DNA of 64,000 nt, from positions 90,430,827-90,494,826 of the forward strand of contig CM060892.1 in NCBI GenBank assembly GCA_030762935.1. The letters run 5' to 3'. The notes beneath the pieces are model-generated. The model made no database searches and was not told the origin of the DNA. It worked only from the letters and a program-made list of their open reading frames with translations. This DNA comes from Hymenopus coronatus (lineage: Eukaryota > Arthropoda > Insecta > Mantodea > Hymenopodidae). The position numbers and the translations under genes are program-made. Positions 44,550-55,266 of the stretch are shown here, piece after piece. Each line of letters opens with the position of its first letter. Position 1 is the stretch's first letter.

Positions 44550-44945
44550 TTCATACGCTAAGTCATCTGTTTTGATGGCAATATCAAACATTACTCAGAT
44601 TGGAATACAGCAGCAAGAATTAACAAAAGTATCATGTGATACTAACATATGTTCTTCTGTAGGTGTTACGCATGTGTATGTAGTTAAATCCACACCACCG
44701 TTCATCATTTCTAGAAAAATTATGAAATCATACTACCTCAACATTCCCTTCATTCCTACCCATTTCAGTTTAAAGCACTTTGAGGTACTGAAATTTCCAA
44801 ATATTATGTTGTTAAAAAAGTTATCCCTTTGTTGTTAATTTATATCAGATATTTTCTGTGATAGAGTTGGTTAGCATTTTGTAACACTCTTGATATTTTA
44901 AGAGCAATTCGCTTGTAATAGATTTAATATTCTTCCCGTTTTTGA
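44550..44945. other. Unassigned DNA with an 88-codon frame
   Basis: The plus frame at 44572-44838 starts in the sequence just after the minisatellite. It shows no recognisable domain, membrane segment or signal, so chance is the simplest explanation. Confidence 0.4.
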
Positions 44946-44949
44946 CTAC

Positions 44950-45262
44950 ATGAAAGAAAAACGATTAACAACATTTGAGAAAATAAATTTTGAAAAATTT
45001 AAGCAAATAATAAGGAATATCTCATAAATGTTTAATTTCACCTCCCCCCCTCCAAAGTATATGCGATACCTTGTGTGCATTAACGAGATTTTGTATTTTT
45101 TATGTAGTGGACGGTTTATCTGGTACGATTTACTATTTATGCGAGTCAACCTGAATGAGGTAAACTTATGAGACTATTCCCTGAAATATCAAAATTTACA
45201 TTTCAATTGTTAATATTGATACATATACAAATATACAGATAGACACGGTATTTTATCTATAT
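44950..45262 (+). mobile_element. Family H fragment, plus, worn
   Basis: AATAATAAGGAATATCTCAT, TTAACGAGATTTTGTATTTT and the GACTATTCCCTGAAATATC segment place it in the middle of the element. It ends near CGGTATTTTATC. Confidence 0.5.
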
Positions 45263-45272
45263 TTTTCTTATA

Positions 45273-45378
45273 CCTTTGTTTCTCTACCACCTCTTTACAA
45301 CGTACACAGTAGGCAAAGATGGTTGTGTATTCCACCGAAAAATTCGATTCCGAGATTTCAACAAAATACATACTTTTA
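45273..45378 (-). mobile_element. Family H 3' end fragment, minus
   Basis: TGTTTCTCTACCACCTC with a weak hairpin, then GTGTATTCCACCGAAAAATT and TTCCGAGATTTCA. It sits between two plus-oriented family H pieces and may mark an insertion or rearrangement. Confidence 0.55.
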
Positions 45379-45962
45379 AGTAACCAATAACGAGGAATAT
45401 CTCGGAAATGGTCAACTCTGCAGCAAAAATGTACTCGTATATGACATGAATTTGTTGTTTTAATGAGAAGTACATTTTTGTGCAGTAGGTTTTTTTATGC
45501 ATTAGTTTAGCAGTTATCTAAAATTCAGCAAAATTCCTCCAGTATGAACAGATCTTCAGAAGCCATTCTCAGAAAATTCAAGATATAAATGTTATTTATG
45601 ATGTAAATAACTCCAATGTACAGTATTTTTATCAAAATTCTTAGAGCCATTTTTGAGAAAAACAACGTTTTTAAAAATATTTCCATTTAAAGGGTAGTTC
45701 GGTGTGGTGAAATTTTCTTGAAAATCTTCGTGTTGCATCCTTGAAAGAAAACGAACTTAAATACTAAGTTTGGAATTCAGCAGCTATTTAGTTTTTGAGT
45801 TATGCCTTCCACAGACACATACAGAGACCTTTTACTAAAAATTCTTTTTTTGAACTCAGGGGACCTCAAAACCTGTTTCCGGTGATATTTTGGTATCGAA
45901 TATTTTAATGGAGTACAGTATTTCTTGAATACACTATGTACTTACTACGTGTAGAGAAAGTA
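45379..45962 (+). mobile_element. Family H 3' two thirds, plus
   Basis: Starts AACCAATAACGAGGAATATC and runs to a clear 3' end with CACTATGTACTTACTACGTG and TAGAGAAAGTAAGAAGC. The tract is short (CACAGACACATACAGAG). Its end is joined to an inverted family 5' end. Confidence 0.75.
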
Positions 45963-46035
45963 AGAAGCTGCTGAAGAATATTTAGTTACGGAATAAGTAG
46001 AGAAAGCCATGTGAATGGAACATATCAGAACTTGT
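45963..46035 (-). mobile_element. Inverted family H 5' end after a 3' hairpin
   Basis: AAGCTGCTGAAGAATATTTA, GTTACGGAATAAGTAGAG and GCCATGTGAATGGAACATAT with CAGA form the family 5' terminus in minus orientation. It joins at AAGC just after the hairpin of the preceding copy, as at 8.24 and 60.8 kb. Confidence 0.65.
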
Positions 46036-46250
46036 AAAAATAAATTATATTACGGCTAGTGAAAATAAGCTGAAATTAGACAAATAAATTTTAATTGATA
46101 AACAAATATTTAGTATAAACGTAGAGGAAAGAACTTGGAAGATAAATTTATCTACATATATACTGTAAACATTTCACTTAGTTATCTTAAATTTTTTCTA
46201 AGATAATAGGTAATAAATTTAGCAGATATAACATTTGCGGGTTGAGGTTT
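46036..46250. other. Unassigned AT-rich DNA
   Basis: No feature recognised. Confidence 0.4.
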
Positions 46251-46256
46251 TTAATC

Positions 46257-46479
46257 TCCTATAAGAAAGCGCACTGTCTGTACCTGCATTCGTCTACGAA
46301 CGATTCTATCTACTTGGACAGTAGTTCGGAAAATAAAGTGTCGCATTTTATGAGTAGCAAATTTTAACCACGAACCCCGTGAACCTTCTATAATAAAGCG
46401 CAATTTGTTCACCTGCATCCGTCTACAAACGATTCTGCACGGAAAGTACTTCGGAAAACAGAGTGCCCCACTTTATGAG
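46257..46479 (+). repeat. Two-unit direct repeat, about 129-bp period
   Basis: Unit 1 (46257-46354) and unit 2 (46386-46479) share CTATAA(G/T)AAAGCGCA, ACCTGCAT(T/C)CGTCTAC, ACGATTCT, AGTTCGGAAAA-type and TTTATGAG segments in the same order. The units are about 100 bp with a 30-bp spacer, at roughly 75-80% identity by eye. It may be a relic of a larger tandem array. Confidence 0.65.
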
Positions 46480-47055
46480 ACGTCCCATACAATTTTTACA
46501 TGTCAAATGCTTAAAACATTGTCACTTACCCTAAAACGAACAATTAAAGCTAGGTAAACACCACAGTTGATTGGCCTTGCTCCATGATGTGGTCAGCCAT
46601 TGCATTATGACGCCGTCCTTTCGTCTAGCTTCTCACTATGTTTTTCTTGAAATACCAGCTCTATTCGGTGCTGGTGCAAGAGGTCATAACTCGGTCAAGA
46701 GGAGAACACGACATCAGTTTAGGCTGCCCACATTCCATATAGCCTTCCTTTTCTAAACCGCTAAAGGTCATGACACGGGCGGCAGTCTCCTAACACATTT
46801 ACCGGAAGCTTCATCTGGAATGAAAAGAAAAGGGAAGGGAAAACGAGCGGTTGCGAGTGTGCTGCTGGAATGCTGGAGCTCTACGTGTGGGCCTGACCCA
46901 GTGCCTGGAATATCTGCAGCAATAGTAAATTCACCACAATCTGCTGCCTTTATATTTTTTCTTTATATAAACTCAAATATTCTTGCTCTTTTGTTCATTA
47001 CAGTGGATAGTTAATTTCATGCAGCCCAAATTGTAGATAAAGATCAGAGTTTATA
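46480..47055. other. Unassigned DNA, GC-richer at 46560-46940
   Basis: Two short plus frames (61 and 64 codons) have no recognisable domain. Confidence 0.4.
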
Positions 47056-47067
47056 TTCAGTATATAC

Positions 47068-47335
47068 CAAGCGGGGCTTCCTGGTTTGATCCCAGGCGCC
47101 TTTGCGAGATATTTGTGGTGGACGAAGCGGGTTTTCTCTGGGACCTTCGGTTTCCCCGCCACTCATTCCACCGATTGCTCCATAATCACGTTTCCTATCA
47201 TCCTTTTCGATTTTTATCATATTATCCACTTTCTCACGCTCATGCCACTCGTCCCAGGTTGCCTGATGCGAATGAGATCTCGTCGAAGTGAAGTTTTTCT
47301 TACCCAGTCCAGTACAGTTTCACACCTAATGTTTT
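47068..47335 (+). repeat. SINE-B, plus strand, A box missing
   Basis: B box GGTTTGATCCC at 47083-47093. The body then has GATATTTGTGGTGGACGAAG, GGTTTTCTCTGGGACC, GGTTTCCCCGCCACTCATTC and TTTCCTATCATCC, in the same order as the SINE at 25.7 kb. Five-prime truncated. Confidence 0.7.
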
Positions 47336-47690
47336 GACTTAAGGCATTTAAAAATTGTGCCTAGTGGTCAAGTTTACCGATTAGTACTCAGAAATGTTTA
47401 AATTATTTTATGTAATTTTACAAGACATTTCATAGCCTTAAATGTTACACCATAATCATCTATGAATGAATGTAACGGGCTTTTATTTTTACATGTATTC
47501 TTTGCGCAGCGAACCAATCAACCGACTTTCTCTCTGCATTATAGCAACAAAGTGTTATTCCATGGAATTGTCAATGAATACTTTGTAAATGCTATTTAAT
47601 CTTTTAGAAAACTGAATAAATTTAAATTCAGCTTTATAGTCCACAGCCTTCAGGAAGCGTAGGGCTTTTCAATAATGAAAAACTATCCCT
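47336..47690. other. Unassigned AT-rich DNA
   Basis: No feature recognised. Confidence 0.4.
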
Positions 47691-47696
47691 CGAGTG

Positions 47697-47930
47697 TTAA
47701 TTGTTTTTTCCACACTAGCCGTGTGAAGGACAGGATCCGATTCAGCAGAGCCGGACTGGAGGAATTTTGCCATATTGACATGTTACCATGGTAGCTCAGT
47801 GGTTAGAGCAACCGGCTAGAGACCGGGAGATCCATTGTTCAAATCCCGGTTGTAGTATTGAATTTGTCAGTCTTACTCTGCCTATCCAACTCCTTCCTTC
47901 ACACCGCTTGTGCGGAAATCAAATTAAACT
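47697..47930 (+). mobile_element. tRNA-bearing TIR element (family T), plus
   Basis: The left end, TTAATTGTTTTTTCCACAC then TAGCCGTGTGAAGGACAGG, is an inverted copy of the right end, TCCTTCACACCGCTTGTG then CGGAAATCAAATTAA. The terminal inverted repeats are nearly 40 bp with mismatches. Inside is a tRNA-like domain at about 47784-47855: A box TGGTAGCTCAGTGG, anticodon arm CCGG-CTAGAGA-CCGG (anticodon position AGA), and B-box-like TGTTCAAATCC. In the family the acceptor strands would be TGCCATG and TGTGGCA. The 115-codon plus frame here has no protein meaning. tRNA-derived SINEs normally lack TIRs, so the combination is unusual. Confidence 0.7.
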
Positions 47931-47939
47931 AACTAGTTT

Positions 47940-48195
47940 ATCAAATAGTTGGTTAAGCTATGAAGCCCGGGACTTAAAAATACTTGCGGCTTTGCAAGTT
48001 GTCATTGGGGTATGTCATCTCAAAAATACTTTAGGTTCTCCATGTGGTTTACCGATAAACAGCCAATTGAGGAATTTAATGCTATTTCGCCATGTTGCCA
48101 TGGTAACTCAGCAGCTGGTTAGAGCAACCAGCTAGAGACCAAGAGATCCGTGGTTCAAAATCTGGCTGTGACATTGAATTGGTCAGTGTTTAGCT
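47940..48195 (+). repeat. tRNA-bearing repeat (family T), plus, second copy
   Basis: The leader AAGCCCGGGACTTAAAAATA, GCAAGTTGTCATTGGGG and CCATGTGGTTTACCG precede a tRNA-like domain. That domain reads TGGTAACTCAGCAGCTGG (A-box region with an insertion), GAGCAACCAGCTAGAGACC and GTGGTTCAAAATC, again with AGA in the anticodon loop. It is truncated after GGTCAGTG. It directly follows the previous copy in tandem. Confidence 0.65.
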
Positions 48196-49050
48196 TTTTT
48201 TAAGTTATCCTACATACACTACACACACGTTTCTCTTTATAATATTAGAGTAAATTTCTATTCTTAATGCTATTAATAATGCTATTAATTATTACTAATT
48301 ATATCCATATTTATAGTTAAGTCTCGCAATTGAATTTTTCAGTGTATTCCATGTCTCCTGTGTTAAGGGCAGAATGAAAACTCTATCCCGCCATTTTTAA
48401 ACTTGCTAACTTCATCACCCTTTATCACAGGAACTAATTAAGATATTGTAGTGGAAGTTTTATAGGATGTAGATAAAAATATATTGACAGAACTGGAATC
48501 ATGCCGATATTTTTATTATGGAAAATATAATTATTTTTCTTTATGATGGCGGTTTTTTTGTTTTCAGTATTAAGCACACATATTTTTAATACCAATGTAG
48601 TTTCAAACATGATCAACATGTTGCATTTACTATCCAAAAACTTCATTGAACTCTTCGTAATAGTTTCTGAAAAAACAAGCGAAAATATTAATTCGAGAAA
48701 TTTTGTTTAAATTAATCTTAGAAAACAAAGAAGTCACATGACTTCTAAAAGCGGAAGGTGTGGGCACAAATTCATAGATCATGATGTCCTCTAAAATATA
48801 GCTAAAATGTCCTTCTTTAATGCAGAGTGTATAGGAGCTATCGCATTTCCTCTGAATTAGTGGAGAAGTACAGAATACAAAATTACAGGTATAGTCTCGC
48901 TTTTTAAAAATATAGTTAAAAGTGCAAATATAATGCCTAGAACCATAAACTAATCTGTAAATCCCAGGCTACCAGACTGCTCCAAAAATTGATAAAATTA
49001 TTTAGTGACGATTTTGATCATTTTGAATTAAATATCTCCATGGCAAGACA
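48196..49050. other. Unassigned AT-rich DNA
   Basis: No gene or repeat recognised. Confidence 0.45.
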
Positions 49051-49057
49051 GCTCATA

Positions 49058-49362
49058 AGGAACCTTAGCCTACCACCCGGCCGCTGCGTCCCCCATCTCG
49101 GTCCTGACAAACATCATGGATGGGGTGCAGTATTGGAGGGTGAGACGTGGTCAACACCTCAATCCCTCCCGGCCGGATAATGCGGTCCTCATGATCTAGC
49201 GCAGCTGCTTCTCCATCAAGTAGCTCCTCAATTGGCCCCCTAGGAACTTCACGAGGCTGAGTGCATCCCAAACCAGATCTCCCAGCGGGGGGAAAAATCC
49301 CCACGCCGGTCTCCCACTTGGTAAGCAGCTGCGCTACCACCGGGCTAAGGAGACGACCAGTT
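49058..49362 (-). repeat. SINE-E, tRNA-derived, minus
   Basis: The minus strand begins TCTCCTTAGCCCGGTGGTAG (A box, complement near 49332-49348). A degenerate B-box region follows (GGCGTGGGGATTTTTCCCC). The long GC-rich body has GGGATGCACTCAGCCTCG, TCAATTGGAGGAGCTACTTG-like sequence, CGGCCGGGAGGGATTGAGG and finally CGGCCGGGTGGTAGGC. I recall this body layout from polyneopteran insect DNA, a weak taxonomic hint. The 91-codon minus frame lies within it. Confidence 0.65.
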
Positions 49363-50600
49363 GAATCAAACCTGTAGAAAATTAAAACATTTATGATCAG
49401 ATATCATAGTGATCCTACTCAATAATATACTCAAGACAATTCACAGCACGTGATATGCTATCCCAGTGTAAGCTATCCTCGTTAACAGTGCTATGTTTGC
49501 CCGCCTTGAAGACAGTCCTATTTCCAAAGAGAGGGAAGCCTCACTGCAGATGAGGCACGCTTCCCTTCCCCGTCCTTTATGACGTCATGATCTGGTTTCT
49601 GGCCAGCAAGTTATGATGGTGGATTGGAAGCAGAAAGGTTGGGGGAAGAGCTCTTTCATCTCGGAAGGTCTTAACAGACTTCTCCCACCCTTTCGCTCCA
49701 AATATGAGCAAGCTTGCTATTTTTTCCTTATATCTATATTTATTTTATTTTTCTCGTTCCCTTTGCCTTCCTCTTATCTTTCTTTCATTTCTCATGGCTG
49801 CATCTCTGCAGAACGCTCACAGATTCCGTCTGTTACTTCATCAAGCGATGCTCACGCAGATATTGCATGCTTCTTTATAATACATTCTAAATTAAACATC
49901 GAAGTTTCGAGCACGTAGAATTTTAATATTTCATGGAATCTGCCCTGTAGGTAAATACATCGCTTTATTTTCACAGCCCTAGAAGGTAAGCTTTAAGTGA
50001 CATTTCTTTAACATTGGAGGCACTATTTCAGGTCCAAACATTATATAGAAACATTGAATATGGTTTTTAATTTCTTTTCATTATTGTTGCCTAGATATTT
50101 AAATTCTGCAAATAATGAAATCTTACTTTCTCCATATGTTATCATTGCAGTCGATGGCATTGCATTAATAATTCTGCCTTTAGAGGAAAATTAAAATTAG
50201 GGGAGAGTTTATGAACCATCTTAAATTTAATAATTGATTTATATTTCTAAGCACAATACTTATATCTTAAACATACATTTTAAATAATATTTCTCCATAA
50301 AATCTGCATTTTCACTTAAATTCTGTTCAACTTTAAGTAAATATATAATTTCAACACTTAAAAACAGTTTTGAGAAACTATATTACCTATGACCGGGCTG
50401 CTTACTTTTGTAGCTTAAAACAGCCAATAAACAACAAAATAAAGGTCGTTAACAGGGTTAGAGTACATTTGTTTCCTTTTGTATCCCACATTTTTATTTT
50501 CTAATTATTAGTCTTATTAAATTAGAAGTGTATGTCCTTGAGATTTTAATTCTCCTTACACAGTTATAATTTTGTTGAATGAATTAATTGGTACTGCTAC
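49363..50600. other. Unassigned DNA
   Basis: A 101-codon plus frame (49613-49918) covers a pyrimidine-rich stretch and has a hydrophobic run but no recognisable family. A TGACGTCA palindrome occurs at 49580-49587 without other promoter signals. Confidence 0.4.
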
Positions 50601-50607
50601 AGAAAGT

Positions 50608-50806
50608 TTACTTTCTCTACCAGGTATAATGCACATAGTATGTACATCCTAAATCGCGACTTCATTGGAAATATGTTTGAATCTGAATCCAAGGAAAAAG
50701 CATTTTTAGAAAAAGGTCCATCATGCGACGCTCACTGTGTGTGAAAAGTCGATTAAATATCAAGTTTCATATTTAAGTTTATCTTCCAAGATGAAGATTT
50801 TCAAGC
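50608..50806 (-). mobile_element. Family H 3' end fragment, minus
   Basis: Begins TTTACTTTCTCTACCAGG with hairpin ATGCACATAGTATGTAC, then TTTCATTGGAAATATG, AGAAAAAGGTCC and a TG tract. It stops after AAGATTTTCAAGCAC. Confidence 0.65.
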
Positions 50807-50864
50807 ACTATAAATGAGGTGAAATACATGACGTTTGAAACCTCCATTTTTAGAAATGTAGAAT

Positions 50865-51136
50865 TTAAAGTTTGCATTTCACTGTCCAATAAGAGAAGGC
50901 CAATTTTCATTATGTAGATTTAATCAAACAGTTTGAGGAAAATGTTTCTTTTGCTGATAAGAAGAAATCTGAAAAATCAAAGTTACAACATAATATCATT
51001 TGTGTTGAGGAGCTTCATGGAAATAATAACGTAAACAGAAGTAATTATTATAAAATTACTAATGTTGCTTCAAATAACACAGTTGGAAGAATTTTAAGAA
51101 ACAAATCTTAGTGAGTATCCATATAAACTAATAAAA
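50865..51136 (+). pseudogene. Tc-type (DUF4817-like) transposase relic, N-terminal
   Basis: A largely open stretch reads FNQTVEENVSFADKKKSEKS, KLQHNIICVEELHGN and then NTVGRILRNKS.EYPYKLI. This is the helix-turn-helix/linker/second helix-turn-helix order of insect Tc-like transposases, with EExxxxxDKKxS in place of EETGSxxDKKRSGRP. The first half aligns with the relic at 35.9 kb. The gene stops where a full family H copy begins at 51137, and no continuation was recognised on the far side. Confidence 0.6.
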
Positions 51137-51831
51137 ATCTGATGTGTACCATTCACATGACTTTCTCCATATCTCTGCAACAAATAATTCTTAAAAACCT
51201 TATACTTCTATTTACTTTATGCTAATCAGAAAAAAATAGCAGAAATAGTCTAATGTCTCGCTTCCTTGTAAGTAGAAGCGAAATAAGGGACAACCGTAGG
51301 TTAAAGTGATAGTCAAAAGCTGGTTGCTATGTCAATGAAGTTCCTTTGTTTATATGGATAGGAGTTGACAAGTTCCTGTGTGAGAAAAGTATACGTTTTT
51401 CATAGCAGAAACCAAAAATAAGGAATGTCACAAAAACGACGAACTCCACGAAAAAAATGTATATAACATAAATTGTGTGTTTTAATGTGCTGTACATGTT
51501 TTGTGTAGTAAATTTTTGTCCATCTCTTACAGTTTAGCAGTTATTCAAAATTTAGTAAAATTCATCCAGAATAAACTACTCTTCAGAGGCTATTCCTAGA
51601 AAATTCAAGATATACATTTTATTTGTCAGGTAAATATGTTTAATAAAAATCGTCACAGCCATTTTTGAGAAAATTAAAATTTTGAAAAAAGTTTCATGTA
51701 AAGGGTAGTTGGGGGTGTGGAGATTTTTCTCAAAATCTACGTGTCACATCCCTGGAAGATACTAAACTTAAATACCAAATTTGGTATTTTACCGACTTTT
51801 CGTTTTTGAGTTATCGTGTTCACGGACACAC

Positions 51832-51890
<59 letters not shown>

Positions 51891-52032
51891 GCTTTTTGTG
51901 AAAATGCTTTTTTGGGATATTGAGGACCCTAAAACATATATTTCCGGTAAAATCTCGGTATCGAAATTTTGGGTGGAGTGCAACACTTTCTCTGTACACT
52001 ATGTACATAGTGCGTATGGAGAAAGTAAAAAT
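51137..52032 (+). mobile_element. Family H copy 20, full length, best preserved
   Basis: Starts TCTGATGTGTACC after an A run and continues ATGACTTTCTCCATATC. It carries a perfect 18-bp palindrome, AATACCAAATTTGGTATT, at 51771-51788, and a long CA tract at 51835-51887. The TTTCCGGTAAAATCTCGG block follows. The 3' hairpin ACTATGTACATAGTGCG ends GGAGAAAGTAAAAATG. Frames of 65-105 codons crossing it on both strands come from the microsatellite. Confidence 0.9.
51835..51887 (+). repeat. (CA)n microsatellite inside family H
   Basis: About 26 uninterrupted CA units, the longest in the window, at the family's standard position between CGGACA and CGGAGC. Confidence 0.95.
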
Positions 52033-53400
52033 GTTTGTATTCAAAGAAATGACAAATGGAATTTGGCGAAATTTTGTGAAAAGTATTTGTGCAAATAGAA
52101 ATTAAAATTAATAATGATTGATTGAACAACGTTTTCTGGACAATGAGCTACCCTTATTGGAGTTCGTATGCCTAATTGCAGAGTTTGATTTTAATTAAAG
52201 AAGGTCAACGTAATTAAGTAACGGTATTGAGTGGTTTCGCTTAACAATTCGCCTTCGGTTAATATTTCTCCGAGGAAGACAATAATGGAATACGACAGAT
52301 TGTTACTAAAGTATGCTACATACGTAACTTCGTATCCATAGTCTGAGGAATCACAACAAAGAAAACATGCTCTTCATGTAAAATGAAGCTCCACCTCTCT
52401 TTTACACCAGCACAAAACAATTAATTTGGTGATGGTAGCTTCCCTATGTGGCCTCTATGATAAATAGATCTCAATTAAGTTGAATTTTGTTTGCAGGGTT
52501 ACCTTAAAGTTTTGTTTTACGGACACACGCAACAACCCCTGCAACTGAAAGCTACCATTTTTGAAGAAAGTGTCAATATTTCTAGAAACTTTGTGCAACA
52601 CGGTGTCTAGAGATATTGATGTACATATGTTAAACAAGAGAACGGAAGCCATCTTTTCAAAGTAATGTAAACCTCCATCGTTGCCCGATGTGCCATTTGT
52701 TTTTCTTTCATCAAGTATTATAATATTTTAGTGATTTAATGTTTGAAGCTATCTTTGAATAGAGAAAATCAGCTTTCTCTTTAGTAGAGTATGTAAGGTG
52801 GGTTATTCCGAGAAGCGTTCTTTCAATTCTGGTCTTCAAGAGGTCCACTTCATGCCGGTCTGCGCGGATGGGAAGTGTTAGGGCTCAAACACTCAGCCAA
52901 CATACATCTTAACAAAATGGCGGGAGTTTGCGATTTTCCAATACAAGTGTAGTATATAACAGGCTAACTGTTTTGTTATTGTTGTTTATTTAAGGAGACA
53001 CCGATAAAATGTATCTCTAAGGTGTTAAAGTAAGGATAGTATAGGTATTACATTATTCATGTGAAGTCTCATTCCAATATGCCTTTTAATCCTAGTAAAA
53101 TTAAAGTCTATTTTTTCTATGAATATTCTAACAAATTATTTTGTTTGGTTGCTATAGATTTTTTATAACTAAGTTTTATATCACAAAGTGGAAAAATCTT
53201 CAAAGACAAAGCATAACTACAATAATTAATTTTTAAAACTGTGACTAATATCACAATGCTAAACTAAGCCTGTGTTACACACATTCTGCACTGCTTTGGA
53301 AAATATTTTCTGAGCTCTTACTGTATTTTCGTAAAGACAGACTTTGAATATGGAAAAACAATAACAATAAATGTATCATTACTTTAAATTATCCTGCATT
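52033..53400. other. Unassigned AT-rich DNA
   Basis: No gene or repeat recognised, and no convincing continuation of the transposase relic. Confidence 0.45.
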
Positions 53401-53403
53401 TTT

Positions 53404-54283
53404 AGTCTCTCTAGCACTCGTGTACAATGTACATAGTGGATAGAGAAGGTATTGTATTCCATATACAAATTTGATGTCGAGATTTCACTGAAAATATATG
53501 TTTTTGGGGTCCCCTGAGTCCGAAAAAAGCATTTTTAGAAAAACGACCATGTGTGTGTGTGTGTGTGTGGACAGCATAGCTTAGAAAAGAAAAGTCCGTT
53601 AAATACCAAACATGGTATTTAGGTTTGCTATCTTCCAAGGATGCAACACGAAAATTTTCAAGAAAATCCCCCACCAAAAACAGTCTTTACATGGCAATAT
53701 TTACGAAAATTTTGATTTTTTCAAAAATGACTAACCATCTTGATTGAAATTCCGTATATTAAATATATTTACATTCCAAATAAAATGAATATCTTAAATT
53801 TTCTGGGAATAGCCTCCAAAAACCTCTTTATTATTGATGAATTTTGCCGAATTTCACTTAACTGCTAAACAGTAAGAGATAGACAAAAACTCACTGCATA
53901 AAAAAATGTAGATCTCATCAAGACACAATTTATCTTATTGTTATGCAGGTAACCGTTTCAAAGATATTCATTGTTATTGGTTTCAATTGTAAAGTGCTTA
54001 AACTTTCTCAGGCAAGAAGTGTCCGTTTTTCTTTTGTGCTACTCCTGGCCAAGCAAAGAAGTGATTTGCAATGACAATGCATAGGTACAGGTTTTTAAAC
54101 ATTTGATTATCACTTTAGCCCCGTGTACGTATTCTCTTAGTTCTCTTTTACTAAAAGGTATTAAATAATGACAAGCTGCTAATATTTATCTCGGTTAGCA
54201 TGGTGTAGAAAGAAAAAGATTTTTTTTTAAGAAGCTTGTTTGTAGAGCAGCTAGATAAGGTCAGGAGAATGTAACATCATATT
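53404..54283 (-). mobile_element. Family H copy 21, full length, minus
   Basis: Begins TCTCTCTAGCACTCGTG with hairpin ACAATGTACATAGTGG and GATAGAGAAGG. The TG tract is at 53550-53569. The body contains CCAAACATGGTATTTAGG and GGATGCAACACG. It ends AGATAAGGTCAGGAGAATG and AACATCATA. Confidence 0.8.
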
Positions 54284-54520
54284 TGTTGTACCAAAGCCCT
54301 AACATTTGCATGTTTTCGCACAGATCGCTAAAAAGCTCTTCTGTATGCTCTTAACTGGAATAAATCCAGACAAACAGTAACACATGGCTTCGACTCTCAT
54401 CACTCTATCCTAGATAACAGCTAGGAAAACTTAGAACAGTAACATCGACGTAAAGTAGAGAGCTTCCTATGTAGTCGACATCTGCATTATTACACCATGA
54501 TGGATCTATATTAAGTTGAT
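54284..54520. other. Unassigned spacer
   Basis: Separates two minus-strand family H copies. Nothing recognised. Confidence 0.35.
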
Positions 54521-54524
54521 ATTT

Positions 54525-55266
54525 CAAATATTGTATTGCACCTAAAATTCGATGGCGTGATTAAAAAAAGTTGGAAAAAAGTCCGTGTGTGTTTGTGTAT
54601 GTTTGTGGACAGCATAGCTCAAAAGCCAAAATACTATTAAATACCAAACTTGGTATTTAAGTTTGGTATCCTCCAAGGATGCGACACGAAGATTTTAAAG
54701 AAAATTTCCCCACCCCAAACTAGTCTTTACAAGGAATAAATTTTAAATTTTTTATTTCTCAAAAATCGCTTTATCGATTTTGATTAAAAATCTCTTATAT
54801 TCGAGATATTTACATGCAAAATAAAATGTATATCTTGAATGTTCTGGCAATAGCCTCTAAAGACCTCTTTTTATTGAATTTTGCATAACTGGTAAACCGT
54901 AAGAAATAGGGAAAAAAAACTTATTGTATAAAAAATGTAGGTCGTGATAAATAACACACTTTATGTCATATACATTTTTTCATTCTCGAGAATACTTCGG
55001 GTTATTGATTTCCATTTTAAAATACTTAAACTGTTCTCATACGGGAACTTGTCAACGCTTGGCCACGCTGAGAAACTGATTTCCGGTTTTACAACATTTG
55101 ACTGTTGGTTTAGTCTAGTGTATTTCCTTATTTCCCTTCTACTTATAAAGGAACTAAGTAATAAGACCGTTTCTGCTGTTTTAGCACGAAATAGAAGAAT
55201 AAACTTATTAATAATGATTTATTACAGAGATGCAGAGAAAGTCATGTGAATGGAGTATATCAGATT
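54525..55266 (-). mobile_element. Family H copy 22, minus, 3' hairpin missing
   Basis: Enters at AATATTGTATTGCACC, so the terminal hairpin is lost. It has AAATACCAAACTTGGTAT at 54639-54656 and CATCCTCC-type sequence. It ends with GAGATGCAGAGAAAGTCATG and GGAGTATATCAGA before a T run. Confidence 0.75.

Noticed and set aside
47784..47855. A functional tRNA gene with anticodon AGA
   Set aside because: It lies inside a dispersed repeat, the T stem is mismatched, the variable loop is too short for tRNA-Ser, and there is no T-run terminator just after it.
49065..49340. 91-codon minus-strand frame, Gly/Arg-rich
   Set aside because: Falls entirely inside the tRNA-derived SINE-E body.
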